Shown: positions 8,359 to 17,240 of the stretch, one piece after another
How positions within the stretch are numbered: the stretch's first letter is position 1
Layout of the letters: the number at the start of each line of letters is the position of its first letter
Position numbers and translations under genes: made by a program
Source of the DNA: Nocardia concava NBRC 100430
GTDB taxonomy: Bacteria > Actinomycetota > Actinomycetes > Mycobacteriales > Mycobacteriaceae
Direction of reading: 5' to 3'
Length of the DNA: 64,000 nt
NCBI RefSeq assembly: GCF_000308815.1
Contig: NZ_BAFX01000104.1
Location: forward strand, 37,508-101,507
The notes under the pieces: generated by a model
What the model saw: only the letters and a program-made list of their open reading frames with translations
The model's database searches: none
What the model was told of the DNA's origin: nothing

Positions 8359-9132
8359 TCAGCGTTTGGCGGCAACGGGATTGGACAGGGTGCCGATACC
8401 GGACACGGTCACCGACACGGTCTGGCCCTCTTGCAGCGGGCCGACGCCCTCCGGGGTGCCGGTGAGGATGACATCGCCGGGGAGCAAGGTCATTACGGTG
8501 GTCACCCACTCGATCAGCTTCGGAATATCGTGCAGCAGAAGTGAAGTGCGGCTGCGCTGCTTCACCTGGCCGTCGACCTCGGTCACGATCTCCAGATCCG
8601 AAGGGTCCAGGGCGGTCTCGATCCACGGGCCCAGCGGGCAGAAGGTGTCGTAGCCCTTGGCGCGGGTCCACTGGCCGTCGTGGCGCTGCTGATCGCGGGC
8701 GGTGACGTCATTGGCGACGGTGTAGCCCAGGATCACCTCGCTCGCGCGCGCGGCGGGCACGTCCTTGCAGGGGCGGCCGATCACGATCGCCAGCTCGCCC
8801 TCGTAGTCCACCTGAGAAGAGCTGGGCGGCAGGATGATCGGGGCGTTCGGGCTCTGGATGGAAGTGCTCGGCTTCATGAAGATGACCGGGTCGGCGGGGG
8901 CCGGGCCGCCCATTTCCTCGGCATGCGCGGCGTAGTTCTTGCCGATGCAGATCACCTTGCTGGCGAGGATCGGGGCCAGCAGGCGCACATCGGCGAGCGG
9001 CCAGCTGCGACCGGTGAAGGTCGGATTGCCGAACGGGTGTTCGGCGATTTCGCGGACGACGGCTTGATCGCCGTCTCCTTCGATGCTGACGAAAGCGACT
9101 CCATCTGGGCTGGCAACTCGACCTAGGCGCAT
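8359..9132 (-). CDS. Fumarylacetoacetate hydrolase-family protein (Rv2993c-like)
   Basis: 257 residues of the FAH fold, a metal-dependent hydrolase/isomerase/decarboxylase family acting on 2-oxo acids of aromatic catabolism. Signatures are ICIGKNYAAHAEEMG, VDYEGELAIVIGRP, GYTVANDVTARD and GDVILTGTPEGVGPL. The start MRLGRVASPDG at 9132 is preferred over an ATG nine bases upstream, because a Shine-Dalgarno-like TAGGATG is then correctly spaced. Same place and orientation as Rv2993c upstream of gltX. The substrate cannot be told. Confidence 0.88.
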   Translation of the reverse strand: MRLGRVASPDGVAFVSIEGDGDQAVVREIAEHPFGNPTFTGRSWPLADVRLLAPILASKVICIGKNYAAHAEEMGGPAPADPVIFMKPSTSIQSPNAPIILPPSSSQVDYEGELAIVIGRPCKDVPAARASEVILGYTVANDVTARDQQRHDGQWTRAKGYDTFCPLGPWIETALDPSDLEIVTEVDGQVKQRSRTSLLLHDIPKLIEWVTTVMTLLPGDVILTGTPEGVGPLQEGQTVSVTVSGIGTLSNPVAAKR

Positions 9133-9458
9133 GGTTGGCATCCTATCGACCGGCTTCGACCTGCCCGAACGCGCCCGACCGCGGGGCGAGACGTGACAGC
9201 GCGGCAGCGGCGGGGCGGGTGTGCGCGATCCGCGACGGGTACGGCGGCATGTCACCCCGCATCGGGTGTCCCGGAATGTGGAATGCGCTTATACGCAAGA
9301 CAACTCGCCGCCCGCAAGAGGACCGACAAGATCATCTATCAGGTGTGAGCAAACTGACAGCTCGTCCCGCGAATCGTCATATGCCCCAGGTGTACCGTAA
9401 GGTCCGATGTTCACACAGTAAGACAGCGATTCCATATATTGAGACAGAGGTGATGGTC

Positions 9459-10637
9459 ATGGCCACCGTGACGGAGATTGGCACGACGCGTCGGTGGACC
9501 ATGCTGGGGCTCGGCGTCTTCGCCCAGACCGCGAGCGCGGTCATGGTGAACGGCGCGCCCTTCCTGCTGCCGGCTCTGACCCAGCGCGGATTGTCGCTGG
9601 CCACGGCCGGTCTGCTGGTCGCCATGCCGCTGGTCGGGTTGTGCTGCACGCTGATCGCGTGGGGCTGGGTGGTCGATCACGCGGGTGAGCGCCTGGCGCT
9701 GGTGGCCGGTCCCGCGGTGATGTTCGTCGCGGGCGCGGCGGCGGCCACCGTCTCGAACTACGTTGCGCTGGGGGCATTGCTGTTCCTGGCCGGTGCGGGC
9801 GCGGGCAGTACGAACGGGGCCAGCGGACGGGTGATCGTGGGCTGGTTCCCGAAGGACCAGCGCGGGCTGGCCATGGGAATCCGGCAGACCGCCCAGCCGC
9901 TGGGCGTGGCCGTCGGCGCCATGTCGATTCCGGCCGTCGCTGCGGCACACGGGTTCTCGACGGCGGTCCTGGTGCCCGCGGTCATGGCGGGCATCGCGGC
10001 GATCGGCTGCCTGATCGGGATTGTGGATCCGCCGCGACCCGAATCCACCGGGGGCACAGGGCGTCCCGCCAATCCCTACCGTGGGGATTCGACGCTGTGG
10101 CGCATTCACGCGGTGTCGATTCTGCTGGTCATCCCGCAGGCCACCATCTGGACCTTCGGGCTGCTGTGGCTGCATCGCGAGGTCGGCATGTCGCTGGCGG
10201 TCGCGGGCGCGGTGGTGACCGGCACCCAGATTCTGGGCGCGGCCGGGCGCATCGGTGCGGGCATCTGGTCGGACAAGGTCGGCAGCCGGTTGGGCCCGCT
10301 GCGCACGGTGGCGGTGGCGGCCGTTATCTCCATGTCCGCCTTGGCCGTAGCGGCGTGGGCGCATCAGTGGTGGGCGGCGATTCCGATCCTGGTGGCGGCC
10401 TCGGTCATCACGGTGGCCGACAACGGGCTGGCCTTCACGGCGGTGGCCGAGATCGCCGGGCCGTTCTGGTCCGGGCGCGGGCTGGGCATCCAGAACACGG
10501 GGCAGAATCTGGCGGCGGCCGCGGTCGCGCCGGTGTTCGGCGCGCTGATCACGGCGGCCGGGTTTCCGATCGTGTACGGGCTGGTAGCACTGATCGCGCT
10601 GGCCGCTGTCCCGTTGGTACCCACCGGTTCCCGATGA
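9459..10637 (+). CDS. Major facilitator superfamily transporter (Rv2994-like)
   Basis: 392 residues, about twelve membrane segments, for example MLGLGVFAQTASAVMVNGAPFLLPAL and IPILVAASVITVADNGLAFTAVAE. The loop after segment 2 reads GWVVDHAGERL, the usual MFS motif A position. The ATG at 9459 follows AGAGG by eight bases and is preferred over one six bases upstream. It takes the place of Rv2994 between the FAH gene and leuB. The substrate is unknown. The upstream octamer TGAGACAG (9440-9447), shared with the leuC/ltbR and ilvB promoters, hints at a branched-chain amino acid link, but this is inference. Confidence 0.82.
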   Translation: MATVTEIGTTRRWTMLGLGVFAQTASAVMVNGAPFLLPALTQRGLSLATAGLLVAMPLVGLCCTLIAWGWVVDHAGERLALVAGPAVMFVAGAAAATVSNYVALGALLFLAGAGAGSTNGASGRVIVGWFPKDQRGLAMGIRQTAQPLGVAVGAMSIPAVAAAHGFSTAVLVPAVMAGIAAIGCLIGIVDPPRPESTGGTGRPANPYRGDSTLWRIHAVSILLVIPQATIWTFGLLWLHREVGMSLAVAGAVVTGTQILGAAGRIGAGIWSDKVGSRLGPLRTVAVAAVISMSALAVAAWAHQWWAAIPILVAASVITVADNGLAFTAVAEIAGPFWSGRGLGIQNTGQNLAAAAVAPVFGALITAAGFPIVYGLVALIALAAVPLVPTGSR

Positions 10638-10871
10638 TCTGCTGATTACCGGCAAATCCGGAAGAACTGCGCCCGTTACGTTTTCGCATACCAATGCAAT
10701 TGTGCGATATACCTCACTGCCCCAGCAGGTTTCACCAAACCGCCTCCCAGGATGGCATTTTGGCGGCCGGGACGGAACGTACGAAGGGTGCGAATCGGTC
10801 GGGTTTCGATCATCCGGGCAGTGGTACGAACCAGTGAATCACCTTGTCGGCGTCGATATTCGGCCACCGAC

Positions 10872-10919
10872 ACGGTCAAGCCCCCATCCCCGCCGTCGCG
10901 GGAATGGGGGCTTGACCGT
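10872..10919. terminator. Bidirectional terminator between the MFS gene and leuB
   Basis: A 21-bp inverted repeat with one mismatch and a six-base loop (left arm ACGGTCAAGCCCCCATcCCCG) sits between the convergent MFS gene and leuB. The rest of the 288-base gap shows no gene. Confidence 0.88.
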
Positions 10920-10925
10920 TGAGGC

Positions 10926-11933
10926 TTAAACCGAGGCGGCGATCCGGTCGCCGATCTCGACGGTGGAGGCGGCACCCGAGCGCGAGGCCAGATCCTTGGC
11001 GACAGCCGACTCGATGCGCGCGGCCTCCTCGGCCTTGCCGAGGTGGTTGAGCAGCAAGGCAACCGAGAGGATCGCGGCGGTCGGATCAGCCTTGGACTGG
11101 CCCGCGATGTCCGGCGCGGACCCGTGCACCGGCTCGAACATGGACGGGTTGGTGCCCGAGGCGTCGATATTGCCCGAGGCGGCCAGGCCGATACCACCGG
11201 AGACGGCGGCGGCCAGGTCGGTGATGATGTCGCCGAACAGGTTGTCGGTGACGATCACGTCGAAGCGGCCCGGGTCGGTGACCATGTGGATGGTCGCGGC
11301 ATCGATGTGCTGGTAAGCGGTTTCGATGTCGGGGTACTCGGTGGCGACCTCGGCGACCGTGCGCGACCACAGCGAACCGGCGAAGGCCAGCACGTTGTTC
11401 TTGTGCACCAGGGTCAGGTGCTTGCGGCGCTTGCGGGCGGTCTCGAAGGCGTAGCGCACCACGCGCTCGACACCGAAACGGGTGTTGGTGGAGACCTCGG
11501 TGGCCACCTCGTGCGGGGTGTTGACGCGGATCGCGCCGCCGGTGCCGGTGTACGGCCCCTCGGTGCCCTCGCGCACCACCACGAAGTCGATGTCCGGGTT
11601 GGCGGCCAGCGGGCTGGTGACGCCCGGGTACAGCTTGGACGGGCGCAGGTTCACGTGGTGATCCAGCTCGAACCGCGTGCGCAGCAGCAGCCCGCGCTCG
11701 AGCAGGCCGGACTGCACCGACGGATCGCCGATGGCGCCCAGCAGGATCGCGTCATGCTGCTTGAGCTCCGGGATCACATTGTCCGGAAGGATCTCGCCGG
11801 TGGCATGGAACCGCTTGGCCCCCAGGTCGTATTCGGTCTTCTCGACCCCCGGCACCACCACGTCGAGCACCTTGAGCGCCTCGGCAATGACCTCGGGACC
11901 GATACCGTCGCCCGGAATGACAGCCAGTTTCAT
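10926..11933 (-). CDS. leuB: 3-isopropylmalate dehydrogenase
   Basis: NAD-dependent oxidative decarboxylation of 3-isopropylmalate, the last pathway-specific step of leucine synthesis. 335 residues. MKLAVIPGDGIGPEV, VREGTEGPYTG, the DNLFGDIITDLAAAVSGGIGLA metal/substrate signature and FEPVHGSAPDIAG are all present. Start ATG 11933 is chosen because GGAG lies ten bases upstream; the in-frame ATG at 11942 has the GGAG almost touching it. Separate from leuCD but probably under the same IclR-type control. Confidence 0.96.
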   Translation of the reverse strand: MKLAVIPGDGIGPEVIAEALKVLDVVVPGVEKTEYDLGAKRFHATGEILPDNVIPELKQHDAILLGAIGDPSVQSGLLERGLLLRTRFELDHHVNLRPSKLYPGVTSPLAANPDIDFVVVREGTEGPYTGTGGAIRVNTPHEVATEVSTNTRFGVERVVRYAFETARKRRKHLTLVHKNNVLAFAGSLWSRTVAEVATEYPDIETAYQHIDAATIHMVTDPGRFDVIVTDNLFGDIITDLAAAVSGGIGLAASGNIDASGTNPSMFEPVHGSAPDIAGQSKADPTAAILSVALLLNHLGKAEEAARIESAVAKDLASRSGAASTVEIGDRIAASV

Positions 11934-12049
11934 GAAATCCATGCTCCGTTTCGAATGATCCGCTCCGCCTGGCCGGAGAGTCCACGGCCACGATAGCGGG
12001 TACCCCCACGCCCCCTTTCACCAGGGCGAATCGCTCCCAACCAGTGGGA

Positions 12050-12361
12050 TCAGAGGAGGACTCCAGCGCGTTGACACTCCTGCTGCACCTTCACCGACAG
12101 CGCATCCGTCTGCCCCGAAACGGTCCGGCACCACTCCCGCGCCCGCTCCCCGCACGCCCGCTGCTGCTGACCACCCATCGACCCGGCGGATTGCACTGCC
12201 ACACAACCGTTCTCGGATCGCCCATAGTCGGGCCGATGGTCCAGCAGCCCCCAAATCACTGCCCCGACCACCAGCAGCGCCACCACCACACCGGTACCGA
12301 TCAGCAGATTGCGCCGCTCCCGCACGCCCAGCGGCTCGGTGGGCGGCGTCTTTCCTCGCAT
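12050..12361 (-). CDS. Small single-pass membrane protein, function unknown
   Basis: 103 residues from the ATG at 12361. A short charged N-terminus (MRGKTPPTEPLGVRERR) precedes one hydrophobic segment (about 18-40, NLLIGTGVVVALLVVGAVIW). The outer domain of about 60 residues has four cysteines (NGCVAV, RACGER, EWCRT, QECQ), which suggests two disulfides outside the membrane. Divergent from the L7/L12-like gene, with a 36-base gap. I do not recognise a family. Confidence 0.6.
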   Translation of the reverse strand: MRGKTPPTEPLGVRERRNLLIGTGVVVALLVVGAVIWGLLDHRPDYGRSENGCVAVQSAGSMGGQQQRACGERAREWCRTVSGQTDALSVKVQQECQRAGVLL

Positions 12362-12397
12362 CGTCCCATTTTGGCGGCAGCCGGTAGGGTTCGGCAG

Positions 12398-12640
12398 ATG
12401 TTCGACAATCTCCGACTCGAGCGCAAACTCCAGCGCCTGGAACGCAAGATCGACCTCATCATCGAGCATCTGGGCATCGATGATCCGGACCGGGTCACCG
12501 ACTACACCGAGATCGATGATCTCCTGCGGCGCGGCAAGAAGATCCACGCGATCAAGCTGTACCGGGATCTGGACCCGACCGCGAGCCTGGTCGAGGCGAA
12601 GGACGCCGTCGAATCTCGCGCCCTTGGCCGGGGTCGCTGA
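12398..12640 (+). CDS. Mini-protein resembling the ribosomal L7/L12 C-terminal domain
   Basis: 80 residues. The N-terminal half is a charged helix (MFDNLRLERKLQRLERKIDLIIEHL is cut here by its GID turn). The C-terminal half, RRGKKIHAIKLYRD and SLVEAKDAVES, follows the bL12 pattern K-x-x-x-I-K-x-x-R...EAKDLVE. Real bL12 is about 120-130 residues with an Ala-rich hinge, so this is not rplL. Such short L7/L12-like proteins occur in actinobacteria without a known role. A strong terminator follows. Confidence 0.65.
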   Translation: MFDNLRLERKLQRLERKIDLIIEHLGIDDPDRVTDYTEIDDLLRRGKKIHAIKLYRDLDPTASLVEAKDAVESRALGRGR

Positions 12641-12670
12641 TCTTCTCCGCCATGCAGACCGGATAGCACT

Positions 12671-12701
12671 GCGCCCCTTCCCGATTGGCGGGAAGGGGCG
12701 C
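12671..12701. terminator. Bidirectional terminator between the L7/L12-like gene and serA
   Basis: A 13-bp perfect inverted repeat GCGCCCCTTCCCG with loop ATTGG, between convergent genes. Confidence 0.88.
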
Positions 12702-12729
12702 GGTGTTCGTTCAGGGCAGGGCCCGAGGA

Positions 12730-14328
12730 TCAGGCCAGGTCGACCTGGGCGACCTTCGCCGCGCCGACGGCCTCGGCGATGGCGGCCTGGACATCCGCGG
12801 GGACGTCCTTGTTGACGCGCAGGATGACGGTGGCGCCTTCCTTGTCCAGGTCCTGGGTCATCTGGGCGGCCTGGATGTCGATGCCGGCGTCGCCGAGCTT
12901 GGAGGCCAGGCGGCCGAGCTGACCCGGCTTGTCCTCGTAGTTGAGGACGGCCAGGTTCAGGCCCTCGGCGCGCATGTCGTAGTTGCGGCCGTTGATGTTG
13001 ACGATCTTCTCGACCTGGGCGGGCTCGGTCAGGGTGCCGGCCACGTTCAGGGTGCGGCCGTCGCCGAACACGGCGCGCAGGTCCACCAGGCTGCGGTGGG
13101 TCGGGGACTCGCTGTGGGTGGTGACCGACGCCTCCAGGCCGCGATCCTTGGCCAGCGACGGGGCGTTGACGAAGGTGACCGAGTCCTCGATCAGCGCCGA
13201 GAACACACCGCGCAGCGCCGAAAGCTCCAGCACCGCAACGTCTTCCGAGGACAGCTCGCCGCGCACCTGAACCTCGAGCGAGACCGGCAGCTCATCGGCG
13301 AGCGCGCCCAGCAGCGCGCCCTGCTTGCGGACGATCTCCAGCCACGGGGCGACGATCTCGTTGACCGCGCCACCGGTGACGTTCACCGCGCCGGGCACGA
13401 ACTCGCCCGCCAGCGCCAGCTGCACCGACTTGGCGACATCGGTGCCCGCGCGGTCCTGGGCCTCGGCGGTGGAGGCGCCCAGGTGCGGGGTCACGACGAC
13501 CTGCGGCAGCTCGAACAGCGGGCTGTCGGTGGACGGCTCGGTCTCGAACACATCGATTCCGGCGGCACGCACGTGGCCGGAGGTGATGGCGTCGGCCAGG
13601 GCCTGCTCGTCGATCAGACCGCCGCGGGCGGCGTTGACGATGATGACGCCCTTCTTGGTCTTGGCCAGGGTCTCCTTGTTCAGCATGCCCTTGGTCTCAG
13701 GAGTCTTGGGCAGGTGAATGGAGATGAAGTCGGCGCGCTCGAGCACCTCGTCCAGGGTCAGCAGCTCGATGCCCAGCTGGGCGGCGCGGGCCGGCGAGGT
13801 GTAGGGGTCGTACGCGATGACCTTGGTCTCGAAGGCGGCGAGGCGCTGCGCGAACAGCTGGCCGATGCGGCCCAGGCCGATGACGCCGACGGTCTTGCCG
13901 AAGATCTCGACACCGTTGAACTTGCTGCGCTGCCAGGTGTGCTCGCGCAGGGTGGCGTCGGCGGCGGGGATCTGGCGCGCGGCCGAGAGCAGCAGGGTGA
14001 CGGCGTGCTCGGCGGCGGTGTGGATGTTGGAGGTCGGCGCGTTGACGACCATGACGCCGCGCTCGGTGGCCGCGGGGACATCGACATTGTCGAGGCCGAC
14101 GCCGGCGCGGGCGACGATCTTCAGGTTCTTGCCGGCCTCGAGCACCTCGGCGTCGACGGTGGTGGCCGAACGGACCAGCAGCGCATCGGCTTCCGGCACG
14201 GCCGCGAGCAGCTCGGGGCGGTTCGGGCCGTCGACCCAGCGAACCTCGACGCCGGAGCCCAGCGCGTCGACGGTCGACTGGGCGAGCTTGTCGGCGATCA
14301 GAACAACAGGACGGCCTGCTTGGCTCAC
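12730..14328 (-). CDS. serA: D-3-phosphoglycerate dehydrogenase, long ACT-domain form
   Basis: First step of serine synthesis: 3-phosphoglycerate to 3-phosphohydroxypyruvate with NAD. 532 residues, the long form with catalytic and NAD domains (GLGRIGQLFAQRL), an intervening allosteric substrate-binding domain (about 320-455) and a C-terminal ACT domain (about 460-532) for serine feedback, as in M. tuberculosis SerA1. Catalytic VNAARGGLID and the H of TPHLGAST are present. The GTG start at 14328 follows CAGGAG by nine bases. Confidence 0.96.
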   Translation of the reverse strand: MSQAGRPVVLIADKLAQSTVDALGSGVEVRWVDGPNRPELLAAVPEADALLVRSATTVDAEVLEAGKNLKIVARAGVGLDNVDVPAATERGVMVVNAPTSNIHTAAEHAVTLLLSAARQIPAADATLREHTWQRSKFNGVEIFGKTVGVIGLGRIGQLFAQRLAAFETKVIAYDPYTSPARAAQLGIELLTLDEVLERADFISIHLPKTPETKGMLNKETLAKTKKGVIIVNAARGGLIDEQALADAITSGHVRAAGIDVFETEPSTDSPLFELPQVVVTPHLGASTAEAQDRAGTDVAKSVQLALAGEFVPGAVNVTGGAVNEIVAPWLEIVRKQGALLGALADELPVSLEVQVRGELSSEDVAVLELSALRGVFSALIEDSVTFVNAPSLAKDRGLEASVTTHSESPTHRSLVDLRAVFGDGRTLNVAGTLTEPAQVEKIVNINGRNYDMRAEGLNLAVLNYEDKPGQLGRLASKLGDAGIDIQAAQMTQDLDKEGATVILRVNKDVPADVQAAIAEAVGAAKVAQVDLA

Positions 14329-14496
14329 GGTGGGGTACTCCTGAGGAAGGGATCCGGACGGTGCTTATTCAGTGATGAACGGGCGTCAGCTTAATAGCCG
14401 AGACTTCGGTGTGTTTTACCGCCTGGTAGGCAACCGCCATCAAAGCTGTGACCTGGGGTTTTAGAAATTGATCGGATGAAAGTGGCCGGTCGGTCC

Positions 14497-14517
14497 AATT
14501 TCTCCGAGGCAGAAATT
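14497..14517. promoter_or_regulatory. Inverted repeat upstream of serA (possible operator)
   Basis: A perfect 7-bp inverted repeat AATTTCT-N7-AGAAATT lies in the 241-base gap between serA and the globin gene. A further AGAAATT is at 14463-14469. In a G/C-rich genome such an A/T-rich dyad is conspicuous and could bind a regulator of serA. This is inference. Confidence 0.4.
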
Positions 14518-14521
14518 ACGA

Positions 14522-14557
14522 GAAGCCGGTCCCGAGCTGTGGCTCGAAACCGGCTTC
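14522..14557 (-). terminator. Terminator of the globin operon
   Basis: GAAGCCGGT / ACCGGCTTC, a 9-bp inverted repeat with an 18-base loop that can itself pair partly, directly downstream of the single-domain globin stop. Confidence 0.7.
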
Positions 14558-14569
14558 CGCGAGCACGAC

Positions 14570-14971
14570 TCAGGCGGCGACGTCGGCCGACAGCATCAGA
14601 TCCACGACCGCGCCGTAGGCGGCGGTCCAGGTCTGCGCGAGTTCCGGCGTCCAGCCGTCACCCAGGAAGTGCTCGAGGGTGGCGAGCAGCGAGGCACCCG
14701 CCACCGGGTAGTGGTCGGCGACGACGCCGAGGCGGGCGTGGTGGGCGCCCAGCTGTTGCACGAAAGACGGGTCGTCGGCGAGGGTCTCGACATTGGTGAC
14801 GATGCGGGCCAGGCCGGCCAGGAAGCGCTCCCGCTGCGGGGCCAGGTCCTCGGCGAACATGCCGCGGACCTCGGGGTGCGCCTCGAACAGGTGGTTGTAG
14901 AAGTATTCGACGGCCTCCGGGCCGATGGCCTCGACCTGCTGCCAACTCGACTGCAACGCTTCGATATTCAC
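14570..14971 (-). CDS. Single-domain globin of the flavohemoglobin type
   Basis: 133 residues. Probably binds heme to handle NO or O2. The proximal histidine is H78 (AHHARLG), the distal Tyr is Y25 (EYFYNHLF), and HYPVAGASLLATL matches the F-G region of Hmp globins. I start it at GTG 14971 (VNIEALQSSW) because its paralogue two genes upstream begins MNVDALQSSW. The two are identical at about 56 of the first 90 positions by eye, so this looks like a duplication of the hmp globin domain without the reductase. Last gene of the hmp/DivIVA/globin run; an electron donor would have to come from elsewhere. Confidence 0.85.
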   Translation of the reverse strand: MNIEALQSSWQQVEAIGPEAVEYFYNHLFEAHPEVRGMFAEDLAPQRERFLAGLARIVTNVETLADDPSFVQQLGAHHARLGVVADHYPVAGASLLATLEHFLGDGWTPELAQTWTAAYGAVVDLMLSADVAA

Positions 14972-15047
14972 AGGGATGTCCCCCAATTCCGTTCTCGCGT
15001 GGGCTGTTGCGATGGAGATCGCTCGGATCGGACCGAGCTGTGATGTC

Positions 15048-15779
15048 TCAGTTCTGGGCCGCGTGTTCCACGCCCGCGGCCGGTAGGTCCGGCGGGAACG
15101 AATTGCCGGGCAGCGCACCGTAACCGGGGGCCGGCAGCGGCAACAGCGCCAGCTTGTCCACCTCGACCTCGAGGGTCTGGACGATGGCTTGCAGCTGCGA
15201 CCGCAGCAGTTCGGAGTAGGCGCGCAGCTGCTCGTGGCGCTGGTCCTCCAACTCCGGGTCCAGGTAGCCGCCGGATCGGTTGGAGCCCGCGGATTCCCTT
15301 GCCCGCTGCAGCATTTCGCGCTGCTGGGCGCGCGCGATCGACATCAGGTCGCGCGCATGGTGTTCGGCCTGTTCGATGATGGCGTCGGCGGAGAGCTGCG
15401 CGCGGTTGAGGACGTGGACGGCGCGAGCGCTGATGCCCAGCTCATCCTTCTCCAATTCGTCCTGCAGCCTTGCGATCTCCCAGTGCGCGTTGGCCAGCTG
15501 CTGCTGCAGCTCGGCCACCGAGCCGGCCGAGGCCATGGTCTGCATCTGCATCTGCAGCGCCTCGCTCTTGGCGGCCAGCTGCATGTTCTCCCGTTGCAGC
15601 CGAGCCAGTTCCGAGGAATTGCTGGTGAGGGTGAGGTTGCGGTTCTCGCGGGTCAGGCGCGTCATCGAGGCGCGCACCTGCTCCAGGAAGCGGTCGACCT
15701 CCTCGGCGTCGTAACCCTTGCGGCCCAGGCGGGCGCCCTTGAAGCGGGCGTTGCGAATGTCGTCGGGTTTCACATCCAT
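15048..15779 (-). CDS. DivIVA-domain coiled-coil protein
   Basis: 243 residues. The N-terminal DivIVA-type motif (about 5-40: IRNARF, GYDAEEVDRFLEQVR) targets curved or polar membrane in this family. A long coiled coil follows (about 40-120, Leu/Gln-rich), then a second helical part, and a proline-rich end. It is shorter and less repetitive than Wag31. Its start overlaps the hmp stop by ten bases, so it is translated from the hmp message. A cytoskeletal-type protein inside a globin operon is unusual; it may place the heme proteins at the membrane, but this is inference. Confidence 0.8.
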   Translation of the reverse strand: MDVKPDDIRNARFKGARLGRKGYDAEEVDRFLEQVRASMTRLTRENRNLTLTSNSSELARLQRENMQLAAKSEALQMQMQTMASAGSVAELQQQLANAHWEIARLQDELEKDELGISARAVHVLNRAQLSADAIIEQAEHHARDLMSIARAQQREMLQRARESAGSNRSGGYLDPELEDQRHEQLRAYSELLRSQLQAIVQTLEVEVDKLALLPLPAPGYGALPGNSFPPDLPAAGVEHAAQN

Positions 15780-16948
15780 TGGGCGACCTTGTCCGTAGTG
15801 CGCGGCTCGTTGCCGGTGGTACCGCGGGGCTCGACGGCCTGACCGAACGTCTCGAATCTGATTGCGTGGCGCGGCATTCCGGCCGTGGTGAGCGCCGTGA
15901 CGGTCGCCTGCACCATGGCGGGCGAGCCGCACACCAACGCGGTGGTGCCCGACAGATCGCGGCCGCGGGCGGCGACCGCGCCGACCATGCCCTGCACGCC
16001 GTGGAAGCCCGGATCCTCGGAAACCACAGGGGTATAGGAGAACCAGGGATTCTCGGTGAGCGCGGTGAGGGCCTCGTGGTCGTAGAGATTCCACGAGGTG
16101 CGCACGCCGTGCAGCAGCTGCACGCGGGGCACGCTGGTGTGCTGGGCCTCCTGCGCGAAGCGATCGACCAAGGCGCGCAAGGGCGCCAAGCCCGAACCGC
16201 CCGCGATCAACAGCAGGTTGTCGACCGCGTCCGACGGAATCTGGAAGGCGGTGCCGACGGGTGCGCCGAGCCGGACCTGATCGCCCGGGCGGACCTGACG
16301 AGCGAAGGTGGTGCTGACCTCGCCGCCGTCGACCACCTGCACGTGCAGTTCGAAGGTGCCGTCGGGGCGCGGGGCGTTGGCGGGCGAGAAGTAGCGCCAC
16401 AGCCGAGGGCGCTGCGGGATCTCGACGGCCAGCGACTGCCCGGCCGCGTAGTGATAGGGCAGATGCGGGCGCACGGTGTGCACGGTGACGTCGATGCTGC
16501 GGCGCTCGGTCGCGACGATCTCGGCGTCCCACCAGGCCGGGGTGTCGGCGGCCTGATCCGCGGCGGTGATCATGATGTCCGCCACCGCGTAATAGGCGGC
16601 GGTCCAGGTCTGGGCCAGCTCATCGGTCCAGCGCGGGCCCAGGAAATGGGCGAGGGTGGCCAGCAGCGAGGCCCCGGCGGCCGGGTAGTGCGCGCCGACC
16701 GCGCCGAAGCGGCGGTGGTCGCGGCCCAACTGGGCGACGAATTCCGGGTCCGCGGCCAAGGTTTCGACATTGCTGACGATGCGGCCCAGGGCGGCGAAGA
16801 ACTTCTCGCGCTGCCCGGTCATCCGGATCGGGAACATCTCCCGCACCTCGGGGTGGGCCAGGAACAGGTGCGCGTAGAAGTACTGCACGGCCTCGTCGCC
16901 GACGCGCTCGACCAGCCGCCAACTGCTCTGTAGTGCGTCGACGTTCAT
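15770..16948 (-). CDS. hmp: Flavohemoglobin-type protein (globin plus FAD/NAD reductase)
   Basis: 392 residues, the size of Hmp NO dioxygenases, which turn NO and O2 into nitrate. The globin part (1-140) has Y25 in QYFYAHLF, H78 in GRDHRRFG and HYPAAGASLLATL. The FAD part has LWRYFSPAN (RxYS type) and the NAD part LLLIAGGSGLAPL; the C-terminal VCGSPAMVQA is the usual NAD-binding end. The ATG at 16948 (MNVDALQSSW) is chosen over an open extension upstream, which has no globin homology. First gene of an operon with the DivIVA-domain gene and the single-domain globin. Confidence 0.9.
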   Translation of the reverse strand: MNVDALQSSWRLVERVGDEAVQYFYAHLFLAHPEVREMFPIRMTGQREKFFAALGRIVSNVETLAADPEFVAQLGRDHRRFGAVGAHYPAAGASLLATLAHFLGPRWTDELAQTWTAAYYAVADIMITAADQAADTPAWWDAEIVATERRSIDVTVHTVRPHLPYHYAAGQSLAVEIPQRPRLWRYFSPANAPRPDGTFELHVQVVDGGEVSTTFARQVRPGDQVRLGAPVGTAFQIPSDAVDNLLLIAGGSGLAPLRALVDRFAQEAQHTSVPRVQLLHGVRTSWNLYDHEALTALTENPWFSYTPVVSEDPGFHGVQGMVGAVAARGRDLSGTTALVCGSPAMVQATVTALTTAGMPRHAIRFETFGQAVEPRGTTGNEPRTTDKVAQWM

Positions 16949-17167
16949 GTGGACACCAACACTCCGACAAACTCCCTCTGGACACGGCCATGTCCGCATC
17001 GTCAGTGCGGGTGAGTCATGGACGACTGTCCGGATAACGGCAAACATAGGGCATTGCCGTGGGGGTGTCTAAACGAAAGAGTGACCGCGAGTAGCAGCTA
17101 ACTTTTGGCGAATTACGCGCTCGATGTAGGTAATTTTCCGGCGTTGAGACGCCGGTCACAGATAGCC

Positions 17168-17210
17168 GAAAGCCCGGCGTCGGAGCTACGGAGTCCGAGG
17201 CCGGGCTTTC
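17168..17210 (-). terminator. Terminator after the 38-residue peptide gene
   Basis: An 11-bp perfect inverted repeat GAAAGCCCGGC / GCCGGGCTTTC with a 21-base insert that can itself pair (CGGA...TCCG). It lies 30 bases past the peptide stop and ahead of the hmp promoter region. Confidence 0.8.
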
Positions 17211-17240
17211 GAAAGTCGAATCAATCGACTGCGGCGGCTA

